DNA from: a virus
DNA length: 37,967 nt
Reading direction: 5' to 3' (one strand)
IMG/VR virus record: IMGVR_UViG_3300000904_000003
Coordinates: 1 to 37,967 of that record
Both the position numbers and the translations under genes were made by a program. Under the pieces are notes generated by a model, which did not search any database, was not told where the DNA came from, and saw only the letters and a list, made by a program, of their open reading frames with translations. Each line of letters begins with the position of its first letter. The stretch's first letter is position 1. Positions 14,577 to 23,922 of this stretch are shown here, in pieces.

Positions 14577-16546
14577 GGATGCACCACCAGGCCGGGAATG
14601 TTTTTCGGCACTGAGCTAGTGGGAACGTCCTTCCAGGTCGGGGAACCGGGTGCCCAGATGCGGCTCATGCCCGACACCGGCGGTGGTGTGCCAGTGGGGA
14701 GGGTGGGTGGCTGGCCTGGCTGCGTCTGCTGCTGGGTCGGCTGTTGGGTCGCCTGCGGTTGGTGCCACTGTTGCAGATAGCGATTGTCGCCGATGATCTC
14801 TTTTTTGCGGTTGGCCAGCAGAGGACGCAGCGAGTCGTTCGCGACACCTTGAATCTGATCAGCGGTGAATCCCTTATCGAAGAGGTCCTGTGCCTGCCTT
14901 AGCTTCGCGTCGGACGTTCCGCTGCCCGTTCCACCGCCCTGCAGGATCTTCGCCACTTGGTCTGCAACCTCGGTTACGGTCGTATAGTAGGCCGCGACTT
15001 GTCGGTTGCCGCTGGCCAGCTTTGCCCATTGCGCCTTTTCGTTGAGCGGCGGAAAGCTAGTCGCGCGCGGCATCGCATTGGACTGTTGCACCAGCGTCGC
15101 CAGGTTGCCGCTCTTGTCGTCGCGCCCGGTAAGGCTGTTGAGGTAGTTCATCGTGTTGTACGTCTGGGGATTCGTGGCGAACTTGTAATCTCCCATCGCC
15201 TTAGCCGGGTCGAACGGTTTTCCATACTTCTGCTCGGAGTAAGCATTGGCAGCGGCCAGCGTAGCGTCATAGCTCTTCGACCGCTTGCTGAGGTTGGACG
15301 GATCGATCTGACCTTCCACCATCTGTTGCGCATTGCTTTGAATCGTCTGCTGGTCGCTGGCCTGGTTGAGTTGTTTTGCTTCTGCGCTGTCCTTGGCAGC
15401 TGCGGAGTAGGCCTGGGTGGTGCGCGCCTTGTTCTCTGCGATCTCACTCGGCACCTTCGTTGCGTCTGCGGTGGCTTTGCCTGCATCGGCCTTCGCCTTG
15501 TCGGTCTCCGCCGCCTTCTGCGCGATGTTCGCCTGGTCCAGCTTGAACTTCTGCGCCGCGTTGCCGGCTGCCGTCTCGTAGTCGTCTACCTCTCCAGCGG
15601 TCAGGGGTTCGCTGCTCTTGTGCTCAGCGTACTGGCCTGTCGTGCTGTCGAAGGTGTGGAAGACAGTGCCAGCCGGCTCGATCGTCTTGCGATATCCATC
15701 CGGCATTTTAAAGACGCGGATCCCGGCTGAAGTGCCGTCCGGGTTGTAGTGCGGAAGGATCTCGATCTGATGAGTTTGAATCATGCTCTTCATCACATTC
15801 GGATCCACCTTCAGGATCTTGTCGATGTCGTTGGGGTTGGCGGCGGTGCCCAGCAGCGATGCGCCATCCACCTTCATCAACCTGTCTTCCTGCCCCTGCG
15901 CGAACGTCACATCGTGTTCGGTCGCCTCGTGCTTCATCGCGGTCAGGTGCCACGACTGCTCTGCGGCATCCATGCGCAACTTCTGATAGTTGGCGTTGGC
16001 GAGGATCTGTTTCTGCAGCGCGGGTGTCTGCGCGGCCGCATCTTTCGATTGCTGCTGGCCCTGGTCGAACCCGGCCGCCGCTGCAGCTCCGGGGTTGCGT
16101 CCCTTTCCCGCCGCGAATCCCTTGGCCGCCCCGCCGACGAGTCCCGCGCCGATCCGCACCCACTGCTGGCCACGGCTCATCGTCTGTTGCTTCACGTACT
16201 GATTGCCCTGGGAGTCGGTGCCGATCTCCGGCTTGGTCTTGCCCACCAGCGCATCAGCGATTGAATCCACGACGCCCAGAATCCCCGGAGCCTTCTGCGA
16301 GGTCACAACTACCGGCTGGGTCGCTGTGGGCGGCGGCGGTGGTGCTGTGGAACCCGGCGCAGTGCCCCCAGGCGATGCCGGTGGCGTCGCGGTGGGGGAT
16401 TCGGGCGACTGAGGGCCAGCGTGCGGCTGTGAGGCCGCTGGAGCTGCTGGCGGAGGCGTTGCCGCCGCGTCCCAACCGCCTGCCGTGGCTGCTCCCGCCG
16501 ATGCCATCTGGTCTGCTGCCTGCGCTCCTGTAGTCGTTCCGCCCAT
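14573..16546 (-). CDS. Internal-virion candidate (657 aa)
   Basis: The ATG follows GGGAGAGACT. Residues 1-85 are Pro/Ala/Gly-rich and disordered, followed by a glycine-rich hydrophobic patch (IGAGLVGGAAKGFAAG) and a long helical region with Ala/Gln/Lys heptads (about 300-440, AQKAAETDKAKADAGKATAD), which reads as a coiled coil. The C-terminus is Gln/Pro-rich. This mix is typical of podovirus internal core or ejection proteins (compare T7 gp15). No enzyme motif is visible. It overlaps the following gene by four bases. Confidence 0.6.
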   Translation of the reverse strand: MGGTTTGAQAADQMASAGAATAGGWDAAATPPPAAPAASQPHAGPQSPESPTATPPASPGGTAPGSTAPPPPPTATQPVVVTSQKAPGILGVVDSIADALVGKTKPEIGTDSQGNQYVKQQTMSRGQQWVRIGAGLVGGAAKGFAAGKGRNPGAAAAAGFDQGQQQSKDAAAQTPALQKQILANANYQKLRMDAAEQSWHLTAMKHEATEHDVTFAQGQEDRLMKVDGASLLGTAANPNDIDKILKVDPNVMKSMIQTHQIEILPHYNPDGTSAGIRVFKMPDGYRKTIEPAGTVFHTFDSTTGQYAEHKSSEPLTAGEVDDYETAAGNAAQKFKLDQANIAQKAAETDKAKADAGKATADATKVPSEIAENKARTTQAYSAAAKDSAEAKQLNQASDQQTIQSNAQQMVEGQIDPSNLSKRSKSYDATLAAANAYSEQKYGKPFDPAKAMGDYKFATNPQTYNTMNYLNSLTGRDDKSGNLATLVQQSNAMPRATSFPPLNEKAQWAKLASGNRQVAAYYTTVTEVADQVAKILQGGGTGSGTSDAKLRQAQDLFDKGFTADQIQGVANDSLRPLLANRKKEIIGDNRYLQQWHQPQATQQPTQQQTQPGQPPTLPTGTPPPVSGMSRIWAPGSPTWKDVPTSSVPKNIPGLVVHP

Positions 16547-16555
16547 AGTCTCTCC

Positions 16556-17173
16556 CTATCCCCACTTGTTAATGCTTGCGCCGCCTGCCATGCCTGCCGC
16601 GCTTCCAACGGCTCCAATCGTCGCATTCAGCCAGCTATCGTCTTCGCTGGCGATCTGGCCGGCGGTGGTTCCGGCCGCCGATCCGGAGCTGGTCTCGTTC
16701 GATTCGTAGCCCAATGGGTTCTCGCCGGCGGCGATCGACTCCAGTCCGGCACCCGCGTTCTGCCATTCGCTGTAACCCTGGCCGTAGTTGGCGGAGTTAA
16801 TCTCGTTCTCCTGCTGCGATTCCTCCTGGGCGGCGCTGGTGGCGATATTGCCCTGGACTGCCGACTGCGCTCCGGTCGGCAGCGGGTTGGTGCCCCCGCC
16901 CTCCGAGGCTTCGCTCTCGCCCACCGCACGCGCCGCGTTGCCGTAGTTTTCGGCGGTGCCCTCTTCGGCCTGCGCGTTGAGCTCCGCATCCTCTTCATCG
17001 CTGAAGCCCTTCTGTCCGGGGCCTTTCGCGTAGATCGATTGAAACTGCGACACCAGCGGCGCAAAGATGGCCTGCTGATTGGCGTACTGCTCTGACGTCA
17101 ACTGCGAGGCCTGCTGATAGGCCGCGAGCTGAGCATCGCCCAATTGAGTTTGCTGCGAAGTTGGACCCGACAT
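16556..17173 (-). CDS. Internal-virion candidate (205 aa)
   Basis: The ATG follows AGGAGACGCCG. The protein is rich in Gln, Ala, Glu, Ser and Gly, helical in its first 70 residues (LAAYQQASQLTSEQYANQQA), then acidic and flexible. It ends in a glycine/alanine patch (IGAVGSAAGMAGGASINKWG) like those of the two larger proteins downstream. Together the three look like an ejection set (compare T7 gp14-gp16 or P22 gp7/gp20/gp16). That is inference from size, order and composition. Confidence 0.55.
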   Translation of the reverse strand: MSGPTSQQTQLGDAQLAAYQQASQLTSEQYANQQAIFAPLVSQFQSIYAKGPGQKGFSDEEDAELNAQAEEGTAENYGNAARAVGESEASEGGGTNPLPTGAQSAVQGNIATSAAQEESQQENEINSANYGQGYSEWQNAGAGLESIAAGENPLGYESNETSSGSAAGTTAGQIASEDDSWLNATIGAVGSAAGMAGGASINKWG

Positions 17174-17182
17174 CGGCGTCTC

Positions 17183-17446
17183 CTATTTCTTCTTCATCAT
17201 CATGGAATAGCCGGCATGGCCGCCGATGGCGTCGTGTCCCCTGGCTTCGCGTTTGCCGCCGTTGCCCGCGTGGTCTTTGTGCTTCGCTGCGATCTTTTTC
17301 ATGTTCTTCGCAAACTGCGCTTTCTTCGCCATCTTTCCGCCCTCCTTGAGGCCTGCCGCAATCTTCTTCGTGGTCGCTTTTCCAAACGATCCTTTGGTGC
17401 CTTCGGCCTTCATCTTTGCGTCCGCTTTGCCGATCCATCCTGCCAT
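17183..17446 (-). CDS. Very basic small protein (87 aa)
   Basis: The ATG has GGAGG upstream. The product has about 23 lysines and arginines in 87 residues, few acids, and Gly/Ala/His-rich segments (KATTKKIAAGLKEGGKMAKK), ending in MMMKKK. Such histone-like composition suggests binding to DNA inside the particle or during packaging. The gene lies between the GNAT-fold protein and the internal-virion set. No family is recognised. Confidence 0.6.
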   Translation of the reverse strand: MAGWIGKADAKMKAEGTKGSFGKATTKKIAAGLKEGGKMAKKAQFAKNMKKIAAKHKDHAGNGGKREARGHDAIGGHAGYSMMMKKK

Positions 17447-17457
17447 CGCATCCTCCT

Positions 17458-17937
17458 CTATGAAGCCTGCTTTACCTCAAACCCGGGTTCGTCCAGCCTG
17501 TACAACTCGCGTATCCCGTCCTTCACAAACCCCAGCCTCTTTTCCGCGAACAAAACCAGGCTCTCGTTTTTGCTCACGAAATACAAGGCCCTGAAACCGT
17601 TCATGGGCAACGCCTCTTTCAGCCACGCGAAGCCCGCTTCCATGCCTTTCATCACTCTCGCCTTCGAGACCGTGCCCCACTCTCGATCGAACTGTAGGGT
17701 GATCTCGATCTCGCTCCCCAGGTGGCGGATCGACTTGACGAAAAACAGGATGCCTATCCCGTCTTCGAACACATAGCTGTTGACCTGGTCATTCTGCTCG
17801 ATCCAGTAGTCCGGATATTGCATCTCCCATTTATGATCCGGGTCCATCCCGTTCCATAGCCGCGCCGTGGGGTTATCGTCCGAAGTGGCGGGACGAAATG
17901 TGTAACCGTCGAACCTGTACACCGGAAGATTTGCCAT
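17458..17937 (-). CDS. GNAT-fold protein, possible T7 gp13-like internal virion protein
   Basis: The ATG follows GAGGTACGGCC. The 159-residue protein has the GNAT layout: an N-terminal FRPATSDD segment, a central beta sheet (GIGILFFVKSIRHLGSEIEI), a helix (ARVMKGMEAGFAWLKEAL) and the C-terminal ALYFVSKNESLVLFAEKRLGF, matching the usual motif B, where a partner residue is followed by A-x-x-x-Y-x-x-x-GF. The acetyl-CoA P-loop (Q/R-x-x-G-x-G/A) is not evident, so it may not be an active acetyltransferase. T7 gp13 and relatives are annotated as acetyltransferases and occupy the same place after the tail-tube genes. Confidence 0.65.
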   Translation of the reverse strand: MANLPVYRFDGYTFRPATSDDNPTARLWNGMDPDHKWEMQYPDYWIEQNDQVNSYVFEDGIGILFFVKSIRHLGSEIEITLQFDREWGTVSKARVMKGMEAGFAWLKEALPMNGFRALYFVSKNESLVLFAEKRLGFVKDGIRELYRLDEPGFEVKQAS

Positions 17938-17954
17938 GGCCGTACCTCGTTCTT

Positions 17955-20900
17955 CTACTTCGCGCTTGCAACCTGTTCTTCCCGCTCGTCGTGCTCTCTC
18001 GCGTAAATGCCCCAGTCCAGCAGCTCATCCGCGACCGTTTGTGTCCCATAGTCGAACTTCGTCAACAGAGAATCGCTCAGGGTATTAATTCCGCTCTGCT
18101 TCAGGACGTACCTGTCGCTGAAGACGCTCTCGCTCTTCGGCGTTCGCGCCGGATCGTTGCTCTTGTCGTCGAGCTTCAGCGCGCGGTATGGCCGCTTCGT
18201 GCTGGGCTTGATCTCACCCAACAGCACGCTGATGATCGGGCGTTTCCCCACCGGCATCGACTTTGTGCTGACATGCACGGTCTCGGCATATTGGCCCGTC
18301 GTGCAAAGCTGGTTGACGCCTTTGACATCCCAGCTCGGGTATCCCACCCCGTTGTCGCTATACACCTCGCCGCTGTCGTCGCGGCATAGGATGGGGCCCG
18401 GCGTTCCTGCAGGAGGCCCGATCAGCAGTTGGGTCTGGCCTGGCGAGGTCTCCACTGCCTGCACGGCACTGGTGCCGCCGACGATGGATCTGTGCGGGTG
18501 CCACATCAGCCCACTCTCGGGCGGCGACACAGAGGACATGCGGAACCATCCCACCGCGCCATCTGCCACGTACAGCGCGTTTTCGTCCGTGCTCTCGTCG
18601 TTCCAACTCAGATAGGCCGTCGCGGATGTGTAGAGTTTTGCATTGATTCCGCCCGTCGTCACCTTGCGCAGCTGGTCGCCGATGGGGAAGCCGATCTCCG
18701 TATACCCGGTGTTGGGGTTAAACGGATATTGGATCGCGATCGAACTGAGCTTCAGATTCACCTCGAGCACAAACATCGTCGTGCCCTGCAGGGTCACGCA
18801 GTTGTATCCACCCACATTCACATTGTTGTAGTAGCTGGTCGCATAGAACGGATCGCTCGTCGTTCCACTGCCCAGGATGATCTGAATTCCGGAGCTGGTG
18901 AACACGATCAACCCTCCGTCCTGCACCGTCACCGGCACGATGTCGTACACCATGCCCAGGAGCGGGATCTCGTTCAGTGGAGGCTGGGTGGTGTTGCCGT
19001 TGGCTGAGAGCGTGTCCGGACCTCCCGAGTAGCGCACCAGATTGCCGTCTGCCCACCACACCCTTTGAAATGCAAAGCACATCGGCAGGCTGGTGGGCGT
19101 CGGCGGGCTGTTGGTGCCGTTGATCGGAGCTGGGATCGTCGCATTCAGGGCGGCAAGCCCAAGGATCGACGTGTCAGCTACTCCGGCCTCTCCGTAGCTG
19201 AAAGAGTTGGTCAGTCCATCGGCCGGGATCTGGTCCTCGAGCACCAGGATCGGCTCTCCCTGCGCCGTGCGCCAGATCCACACCTGGTCGATCTGCGTAT
19301 CGGAGAACATTCCGGCCGAGGTCGCCGTGACCATGAGCGTGGGATTGAGGACCGCCGGCGTCGTGCCCAGGACGCCTCCGTAGACGATCGCCACCGGAGC
19401 GGCGGTGCTCAGGCTTCCATCGACGCCATGCAGGCTGTAGGAGTACTGCAGCGTCTGGTAGGTCAGCGCCACACCAGATCCTCCGGTCGAGATGCATATC
19501 CACGTCAGGCCGCCATCGGTGACGGAAGCGCCCAGCGTTGTGCCCCACGTCGGCTCAGTGGTGCCGCTGGTTCCGCCTGCGCCATTGAAGAGCCACTGCA
19601 GGTTGTTGTTCGTGTCGATCACGCAGGAACCGGTCACGCCGGCATTCGAGGCGTCGGCCTGCCACACGCCTGGTTGCCCAAGGTTGTACCAGGTCAGACC
19701 TCCATCCTTGGTGACCGCATTTGCGCCTCCCGGCGTCGAAACTCCGGTCGCCACTGGAGACAGCGGCGTGCTGTCCCAATATCCCGGCGTCGTGCTTACG
19801 TCTCCGCCGCACTGCAGCTCGTAGAACCATCCCGGTGGCACGGAGAAATTGAATCCTATTTGTCCGTTGCTATCGCTTCCGGCCTTGTCGGTCGCCGTAA
19901 ACGTCGTACCCCATGTGTTGTTGGTGGGAGGGTTGGTGGGACCGATCAGCAGCTTAAACCAGGCTATTTTGCTGCCGTCTATGATATTTCCGAATCCACT
20001 ATGCAGTGCGACGTTCGCGCTCGTGTTCTGATAGATCCCGCCAAAGGTGTTTGCGAGCGGCGTGGGGGTTCCCGTCAGGCTGTTCGCCACCAGTTGCGCC
20101 GCTGCCGGCGCGACGGTCCACTGGGGATAGACTGGGCCGCTGCGGTTGGTTCCCGTAATCGAGGCTACGACTTCGATGTTGCCGTTCGAATCGAGGATGC
20201 TGGTGTACTGCGGGAAGGCCGTGTTGGGCTGCCAGAATCGGCCCGACACCGGTGTTAGCGTCGGGGGGACCAGTGGCGCGGTCAACTGTGTATTCTGGAC
20301 CGCTGGCCCGTAGCACTTCCATTGCTGGCCGCTGTCTGCGATCACATTCAGGCGCGTCGTCACGAACGTTGGCGAGCTGCCTCCGGTGGTCCCGTTCCCA
20401 GTCGTCGCGGATCCGGTATCCGGTGTGTAGTCCTGAACGGTCCCGCTGGTGAAGTTCACTTGGAAGATGCCCAGCGTGGTGCTCAGTACCTTGCTCACCA
20501 CCAGCGTACGTCCGTTCAGCTCCGTATCCGTGGTGAGTCCGGAGAACGTCATTTCGACGCCCACCAGATTCGCGAATTTGAGAGGGACCTGAGCGGGGTT
20601 GACGTACACCAGGTGTTGCCATGACGCCCCGCTGCCGGATACCGCCGTGGCCACGATCGGCACCGTGATGCCTCCCAGCGCCATGAAGAGGGTGCCTGGC
20701 TCCGCGCCCTGATTGATCAGCGTTCCCGGCGTCACGATCTTGTTTGCCTGCCAGCCTCCGGGGAAGAGCCATTTCTTTTGATCCACTCCGTTGCCCACGT
20801 AGAACTGCGCGTTGGGTAAGCCCAGCATCCGGTTCGCGCCGGCTCCTGCGCTCTTGGTGAAGAGCGCGGTCTTTTGTCCCGGCGTCGCGTCGTAGAGCGT

Positions 20901-21242
20901 TCCATCCACTCCGTCGTACAGCACGCGAATCGCTTCCACACTGTTGCGCAGCGTCTTCCATGGGTAGTAGCTCACGCACCCCGGAAAGGTCTCCCCATTG
21001 AAGACGATCGAGCCGGGCGCGCGCTTGTCGGTCAGGTCCACGCTGATCTCGCGGTTGGTGCCATCCAGCATCGAATCGAAGCGGCTACCGGAGTAGAACT
21101 TCGCAGCGAGGTAGGGCACGGCAGCATCCCGGTACGGGCTGCGCTGGGTCCATAGCCCGGTCATCTGGCGGGCACCCATGCTCAGAGCGGCGTACTTCGT
21201 CGGGTTGCTTACGGCCCCGGCTGCTGGTATCGGTCCTGCCAT
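17955..21242 (-). CDS. Tail-tube / nozzle candidate (1095 aa)
   Basis: The largest gene of the window. The N-terminal 120 residues (ALSMGARQMTGLWTQRSPYR, then DSMLDGTNREISVDLTDKR) resemble the start of podovirus tail nozzle or stabilisation proteins, which begin with a conserved helix and a beta domain. The rest is a long beta-rich protein with repeated segments such as WVDGGLTW-like KDGGLTWYNLG, TDGGLTWICI and SGQQWKCYG, hinting at duplicated beta domains. The final 150 residues contain a separate domain with Asp/Lys-rich loops. It follows the 235-residue candidate adaptor at 21243 by zero bases. Likely counterpart: T7 gp12. No hydrolase motif is seen. Confidence 0.6.
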   Translation of the reverse strand: MAGPIPAAGAVSNPTKYAALSMGARQMTGLWTQRSPYRDAAVPYLAAKFYSGSRFDSMLDGTNREISVDLTDKRAPGSIVFNGETFPGCVSYYPWKTLRNSVEAIRVLYDGVDGTLYDATPGQKTALFTKSAGAGANRMLGLPNAQFYVGNGVDQKKWLFPGGWQANKIVTPGTLINQGAEPGTLFMALGGITVPIVATAVSGSGASWQHLVYVNPAQVPLKFANLVGVEMTFSGLTTDTELNGRTLVVSKVLSTTLGIFQVNFTSGTVQDYTPDTGSATTGNGTTGGSSPTFVTTRLNVIADSGQQWKCYGPAVQNTQLTAPLVPPTLTPVSGRFWQPNTAFPQYTSILDSNGNIEVVASITGTNRSGPVYPQWTVAPAAAQLVANSLTGTPTPLANTFGGIYQNTSANVALHSGFGNIIDGSKIAWFKLLIGPTNPPTNNTWGTTFTATDKAGSDSNGQIGFNFSVPPGWFYELQCGGDVSTTPGYWDSTPLSPVATGVSTPGGANAVTKDGGLTWYNLGQPGVWQADASNAGVTGSCVIDTNNNLQWLFNGAGGTSGTTEPTWGTTLGASVTDGGLTWICISTGGSGVALTYQTLQYSYSLHGVDGSLSTAAPVAIVYGGVLGTTPAVLNPTLMVTATSAGMFSDTQIDQVWIWRTAQGEPILVLEDQIPADGLTNSFSYGEAGVADTSILGLAALNATIPAPINGTNSPPTPTSLPMCFAFQRVWWADGNLVRYSGGPDTLSANGNTTQPPLNEIPLLGMVYDIVPVTVQDGGLIVFTSSGIQIILGSGTTSDPFYATSYYNNVNVGGYNCVTLQGTTMFVLEVNLKLSSIAIQYPFNPNTGYTEIGFPIGDQLRKVTTGGINAKLYTSATAYLSWNDESTDENALYVADGAVGWFRMSSVSPPESGLMWHPHRSIVGGTSAVQAVETSPGQTQLLIGPPAGTPGPILCRDDSGEVYSDNGVGYPSWDVKGVNQLCTTGQYAETVHVSTKSMPVGKRPIISVLLGEIKPSTKRPYRALKLDDKSNDPARTPKSESVFSDRYVLKQSGINTLSDSLLTKFDYGTQTVADELLDWGIYAREHDEREEQVASAK

Positions 21243-21950
21243 CTATCGCGCCCTTCCCCCGCCGCCGCTCTTGGCCATGTCCTGGCTGCGCTGCACCGTG
21301 CGCGTCGTATTCATAAACTGGTTGTAGAACATGTCTTTCGCTTGGGCATCGAGGCCGTCCTGGGTGGCGAGACACTGTGCGATCCACTCCGAACGCCAGA
21401 TAGAGAAGCGTGAGTCGTTCACCAGTAGAGCGCCCTCGCTCAGCATGCCCTTATTGAATAAGTAACCGAAGTAGTCGCTTAATGGTGTGAACGTTTGGGC
21501 GGGGCTTGTGATCAGCGGCGCGGCATTCTGGATATCGAGGAATGCGGTGTAGTCTCCATCGGGCACAGAGTTAACGCGGAAAGTGATGTTGCCCTGGTTG
21601 TCGTCGTACTGCGGCGCGATCAGCGTGGGCGTCCTCTGAAAGCTCACCTTGGCCAGCGCGGTCGATCCGTTCAATTCGAGGATGTCGCCGCTGGAGTCGG
21701 ACAGCCATTGCGTCTCGATAAATCCCATCCCCGGCACGGATTGGACGTAGTCGGTGCCTCCCGCCGTGGTGATGGGGAAGCTGAAATTAGTGCGGTTCTG
21801 CCGCCAGCAGAAAGGCGCTCCCAGCATCGTGCCCAGCACACTGTTCGCCATGGTCACGCCGGGTTCCATGTTGTTTACGTTCAGGCGCTGGTTATCGATC
21901 AGCGACTGCACATAGGTCATCGAGGCCTGAATGCTTAGCGTGATGCCCAT
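21243..21950 (-). CDS. Tail adaptor / tail-tube A candidate (235 aa)
   Basis: The ATG at 21950 forms a TGATG overlap with the previous stop after GGGTGGAAC. A GTG nine bases upstream is less likely. The N-terminal helix (TYVQSLIDNQRLNVNNMEPG) is followed by a beta domain (FSFPITTAGGTDYVQSVPGM) and a C-terminal helical segment (AQCLATQDGLDAQAKDMFYN). Size and position directly before the 1095-residue gene match the adaptor or tail tubular A protein of podoviruses (T7 gp11, 196 aa). The sequence motif is not diagnostic. Confidence 0.55.
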   Translation of the reverse strand: MGITLSIQASMTYVQSLIDNQRLNVNNMEPGVTMANSVLGTMLGAPFCWRQNRTNFSFPITTAGGTDYVQSVPGMGFIETQWLSDSSGDILELNGSTALAKVSFQRTPTLIAPQYDDNQGNITFRVNSVPDGDYTAFLDIQNAAPLITSPAQTFTPLSDYFGYLFNKGMLSEGALLVNDSRFSIWRSEWIAQCLATQDGLDAQAKDMFYNQFMNTTRTVQRSQDMAKSGGGGRAR

Positions 21951-22957
21951 CAGTTCCACCCATACGGGTTATCTGCCGTGCGTGGCACATTCGAGCCCCA
22001 CCTCGGCTCGACGACGCTTGACGCCGGCAGTAGCGCGTACACGTTCAGCTCGCGGTCGCCCTGCTTCATGGGTTCTTTCATCCATGCAGGCTCGCCGGTC
22101 TGGGGATTTCGTTCCGTCAGGACCTCGCCGCGCTTTACATCGTTCGGATTTGGGCTGTTCAGCAGACACTGCGCTTGCAGGCCGCGAAAGAAAAACCGGC
22201 TAAAGCTGTCGGGGATCGGATTGAGAAGCTGTTGCATGGTGGCGAAGCGCGGCGGGTCGATCTGGTAGTAGGGGCGGATCTCGAGCGTCGGCCCCGCGGC
22301 TGATGGCAGCCGGTCGATGCGGAAGCCCTGGGAGGTGGGGCTTACGCACGTCCACGTCACACTGCCGTCTTCCACCGTCTCCCCCTCTTCCGCGCCTGCA
22401 GCCAGTTCCGGAGCGGTGCTTCCGGTGGTGCCGAATCCAGTGACGATCAGGATGTTTCCGTTCACATCCCGCATATTGAGGATGGGGTTCTGGCCGCCGG
22501 GTGCGTTCGCGCCCAGTAGCGGATAGATGGTTTTGCCTGCGCCCGGCCAGACCGCGATATGCAGCTCGTTGTTGTACATCCAGCACAAGTTTTCCGGCCA
22601 CCACCGGCTCACGTTGGTACGGCTCAGACCCCGCCGCCACTTGATGTTGGACATCGTCGGCGGGATGTAGGTGTTGTTTACGTCGATCACGTCACCGTCT
22701 TCGCCCCAGCCGATCGGCCCGGCCACCTGGGCGAGCTGGGGATAGTCCTGCTGGAAGCTGTTGGTGTAGAACGGTGCGGCATAGGCCCGATTCCACTTCT
22801 GGTTGTAGCGTTCGCAGACGATATCCGCCATCACTTCGTTCGCGCACTCCAGCGCAAGCTGGTCGCCATAGCCGCTGGGGCCTCCCCTGGGATCGGGGAT
22901 TCCCTTGGCGGCGATGACATTGAAGACGTTGCTCAGCTTGATGGTGGAGTTACCCAC
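21950..22957 (-). CDS. Head-tail structural candidate (335 aa), GTG start
   Basis: The GTG at 22957 is three bases after the preceding TAA. The N-terminus (KLSNVFNVIAAKGIPDPRGG) and the following helix contain a conserved-looking YGDQLALECANEVMADIV segment. The centre holds beta strands with a Gly/Thr/Glu-rich loop (EEGETVEDGSVTWTCVSPTS) that echoes the DGGLTW units of the 1095-residue protein. Position between the capsid region and the tail-tube genes suggests a connector or neck protein. The family is not recognised. Confidence 0.55.
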   Translation of the reverse strand: MGNSTIKLSNVFNVIAAKGIPDPRGGPSGYGDQLALECANEVMADIVCERYNQKWNRAYAAPFYTNSFQQDYPQLAQVAGPIGWGEDGDVIDVNNTYIPPTMSNIKWRRGLSRTNVSRWWPENLCWMYNNELHIAVWPGAGKTIYPLLGANAPGGQNPILNMRDVNGNILIVTGFGTTGSTAPELAAGAEEGETVEDGSVTWTCVSPTSQGFRIDRLPSAAGPTLEIRPYYQIDPPRFATMQQLLNPIPDSFSRFFFRGLQAQCLLNSPNPNDVKRGEVLTERNPQTGEPAWMKEPMKQGDRELNVYALLPASSVVEPRWGSNVPRTADNPYGWN

Positions 22958-22960
22958 GTC

Positions 22961-23188
22961 TTAGACCTCGTCGCCTTCGTCCGCTTTGCGATCGAGATCC
23001 ACGTGGATACCGTGTGTCCGCAACTTGGCGATAAGAGTGGCGAGATCCTTTCGAACCTCGGCCAGCTTCTTCTTATACGGGTCAGGTGTGGCGCTCTTGT
23101 CCGGATCTGGGTGGACCTGGTGTGTCGTCGTCGTCTCTTTTCCTGCAGATCCGCGCGCTGATGTTGCTTTTGTCTGCTTCGCCATCAT
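22961..23188 (-). CDS. Small charged hypothetical protein (75 aa)
   Basis: The gene begins with two ATGs in tandem behind AAAGGAGGC, and either could be used. The N-terminal half is Lys/Thr-rich and disordered (KQTKATSARGSAGKETTTTH); the second half is a charged helix (YKKKLAEVRKDLATLIAKLR) ending acidic. It could be a small virion or assembly protein. No family is recognised. Confidence 0.55.
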   Translation of the reverse strand: MMAKQTKATSARGSAGKETTTTHQVHPDPDKSATPDPYKKKLAEVRKDLATLIAKLRTHGIHVDLDRKADEGDEV

Positions 23189-23196
23189 GCCTCCTT

Positions 23197-23841
23197 TTAG
23201 GCTTCGTACATCACAGTTGCCGAACGCAGTTGCGCGCTCGGGATGGCTGCGCTGGCCGCGATGGTCACGCCCAGCACAGCCGCCGCAGTCAGATTAACAG
23301 CCGCCGATACTGCGATATTCGTATCGAGGTAGGTTACGGCGACGGCGGCGGCGACGGTGCCGATGTTCGCGTCCACCCTTCCATGCGATTCAATGGTCGC
23401 GGTCGCCCCAAGCGTCACCACCGTCAGTTCGAATTCGAAGTGAACGGGAAGGTTGGCGCTGGCTGCGGTGTTGGTTGCCGCCGTGGTGATGGTGCAGAGC
23501 GTCACACCGCCCAGCGTCAGCGCAAAGCTGATTGTCGCCACGTTCGCCGCCGTGGTCGAGTAGATCAGAACTCCCTTCACTCGGAGCTTGCGTCCGGTGA
23601 CGTTCAACGCTCCGGAGCCAAAGGTAAATGCCAGGAGACCTTGCGCTGTCGTGATTGCCGTGGCAACTGGCTGCGCGGGCAGCACGAGGGGCGCTCCCAT
23701 TGCAGCCATCAGCTTGCGGCCGTTGGCGCTTCCGCTCGAATACATTACTCCATTGGTCTGGTCGAGCACGATGGCTTGCTGGTCGAAGGAGTTTACTCCT
23801 CTGGCACTCGGTGGTCCGTAGGTTACGCGATCTGCACCCAT
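23197..23841 (-). CDS. Decoration-like or head structural protein (214 aa)
   Basis: The ATG follows GAAGGAAACA. The protein is a beta-rich, Ala/Thr/Val-rich sequence with a regular strand pattern (ALNVTGRKLRVKGVLIYSTT; HFEFELTVVTLGATATIES) and almost no charged helix. The composition is that of a jelly-roll or beta-sandwich capsid decoration protein. It resembles in style the 209-residue protein encoded at 31777. Its place two genes after the capsid gene fits. No signal peptide or catalytic motif is present. Confidence 0.55.
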   Translation of the reverse strand: MGADRVTYGPPSARGVNSFDQQAIVLDQTNGVMYSSGSANGRKLMAAMGAPLVLPAQPVATAITTAQGLLAFTFGSGALNVTGRKLRVKGVLIYSTTAANVATISFALTLGGVTLCTITTAATNTAASANLPVHFEFELTVVTLGATATIESHGRVDANIGTVAAAVAVTYLDTNIAVSAAVNLTAAAVLGVTIAASAAIPSAQLRSATVMYEA

Positions 23842-23922
23842 TGTTTCCTTCTCTCTGCCCCGCTCGCGCGGCGCGAATCATATACGAAATAAACATCAAA
23901 CCATGTCGAAAAACCGGAAAGT

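Noticed and set aside
23842-23922. Possible promoter in the 81-bp gap before the 214-residue gene (TCGACA with TATATG)
   Set aside because: The spacing is 19 bases and both hexamers are imperfect; not distinguishable from chance in an AT-rich gap.
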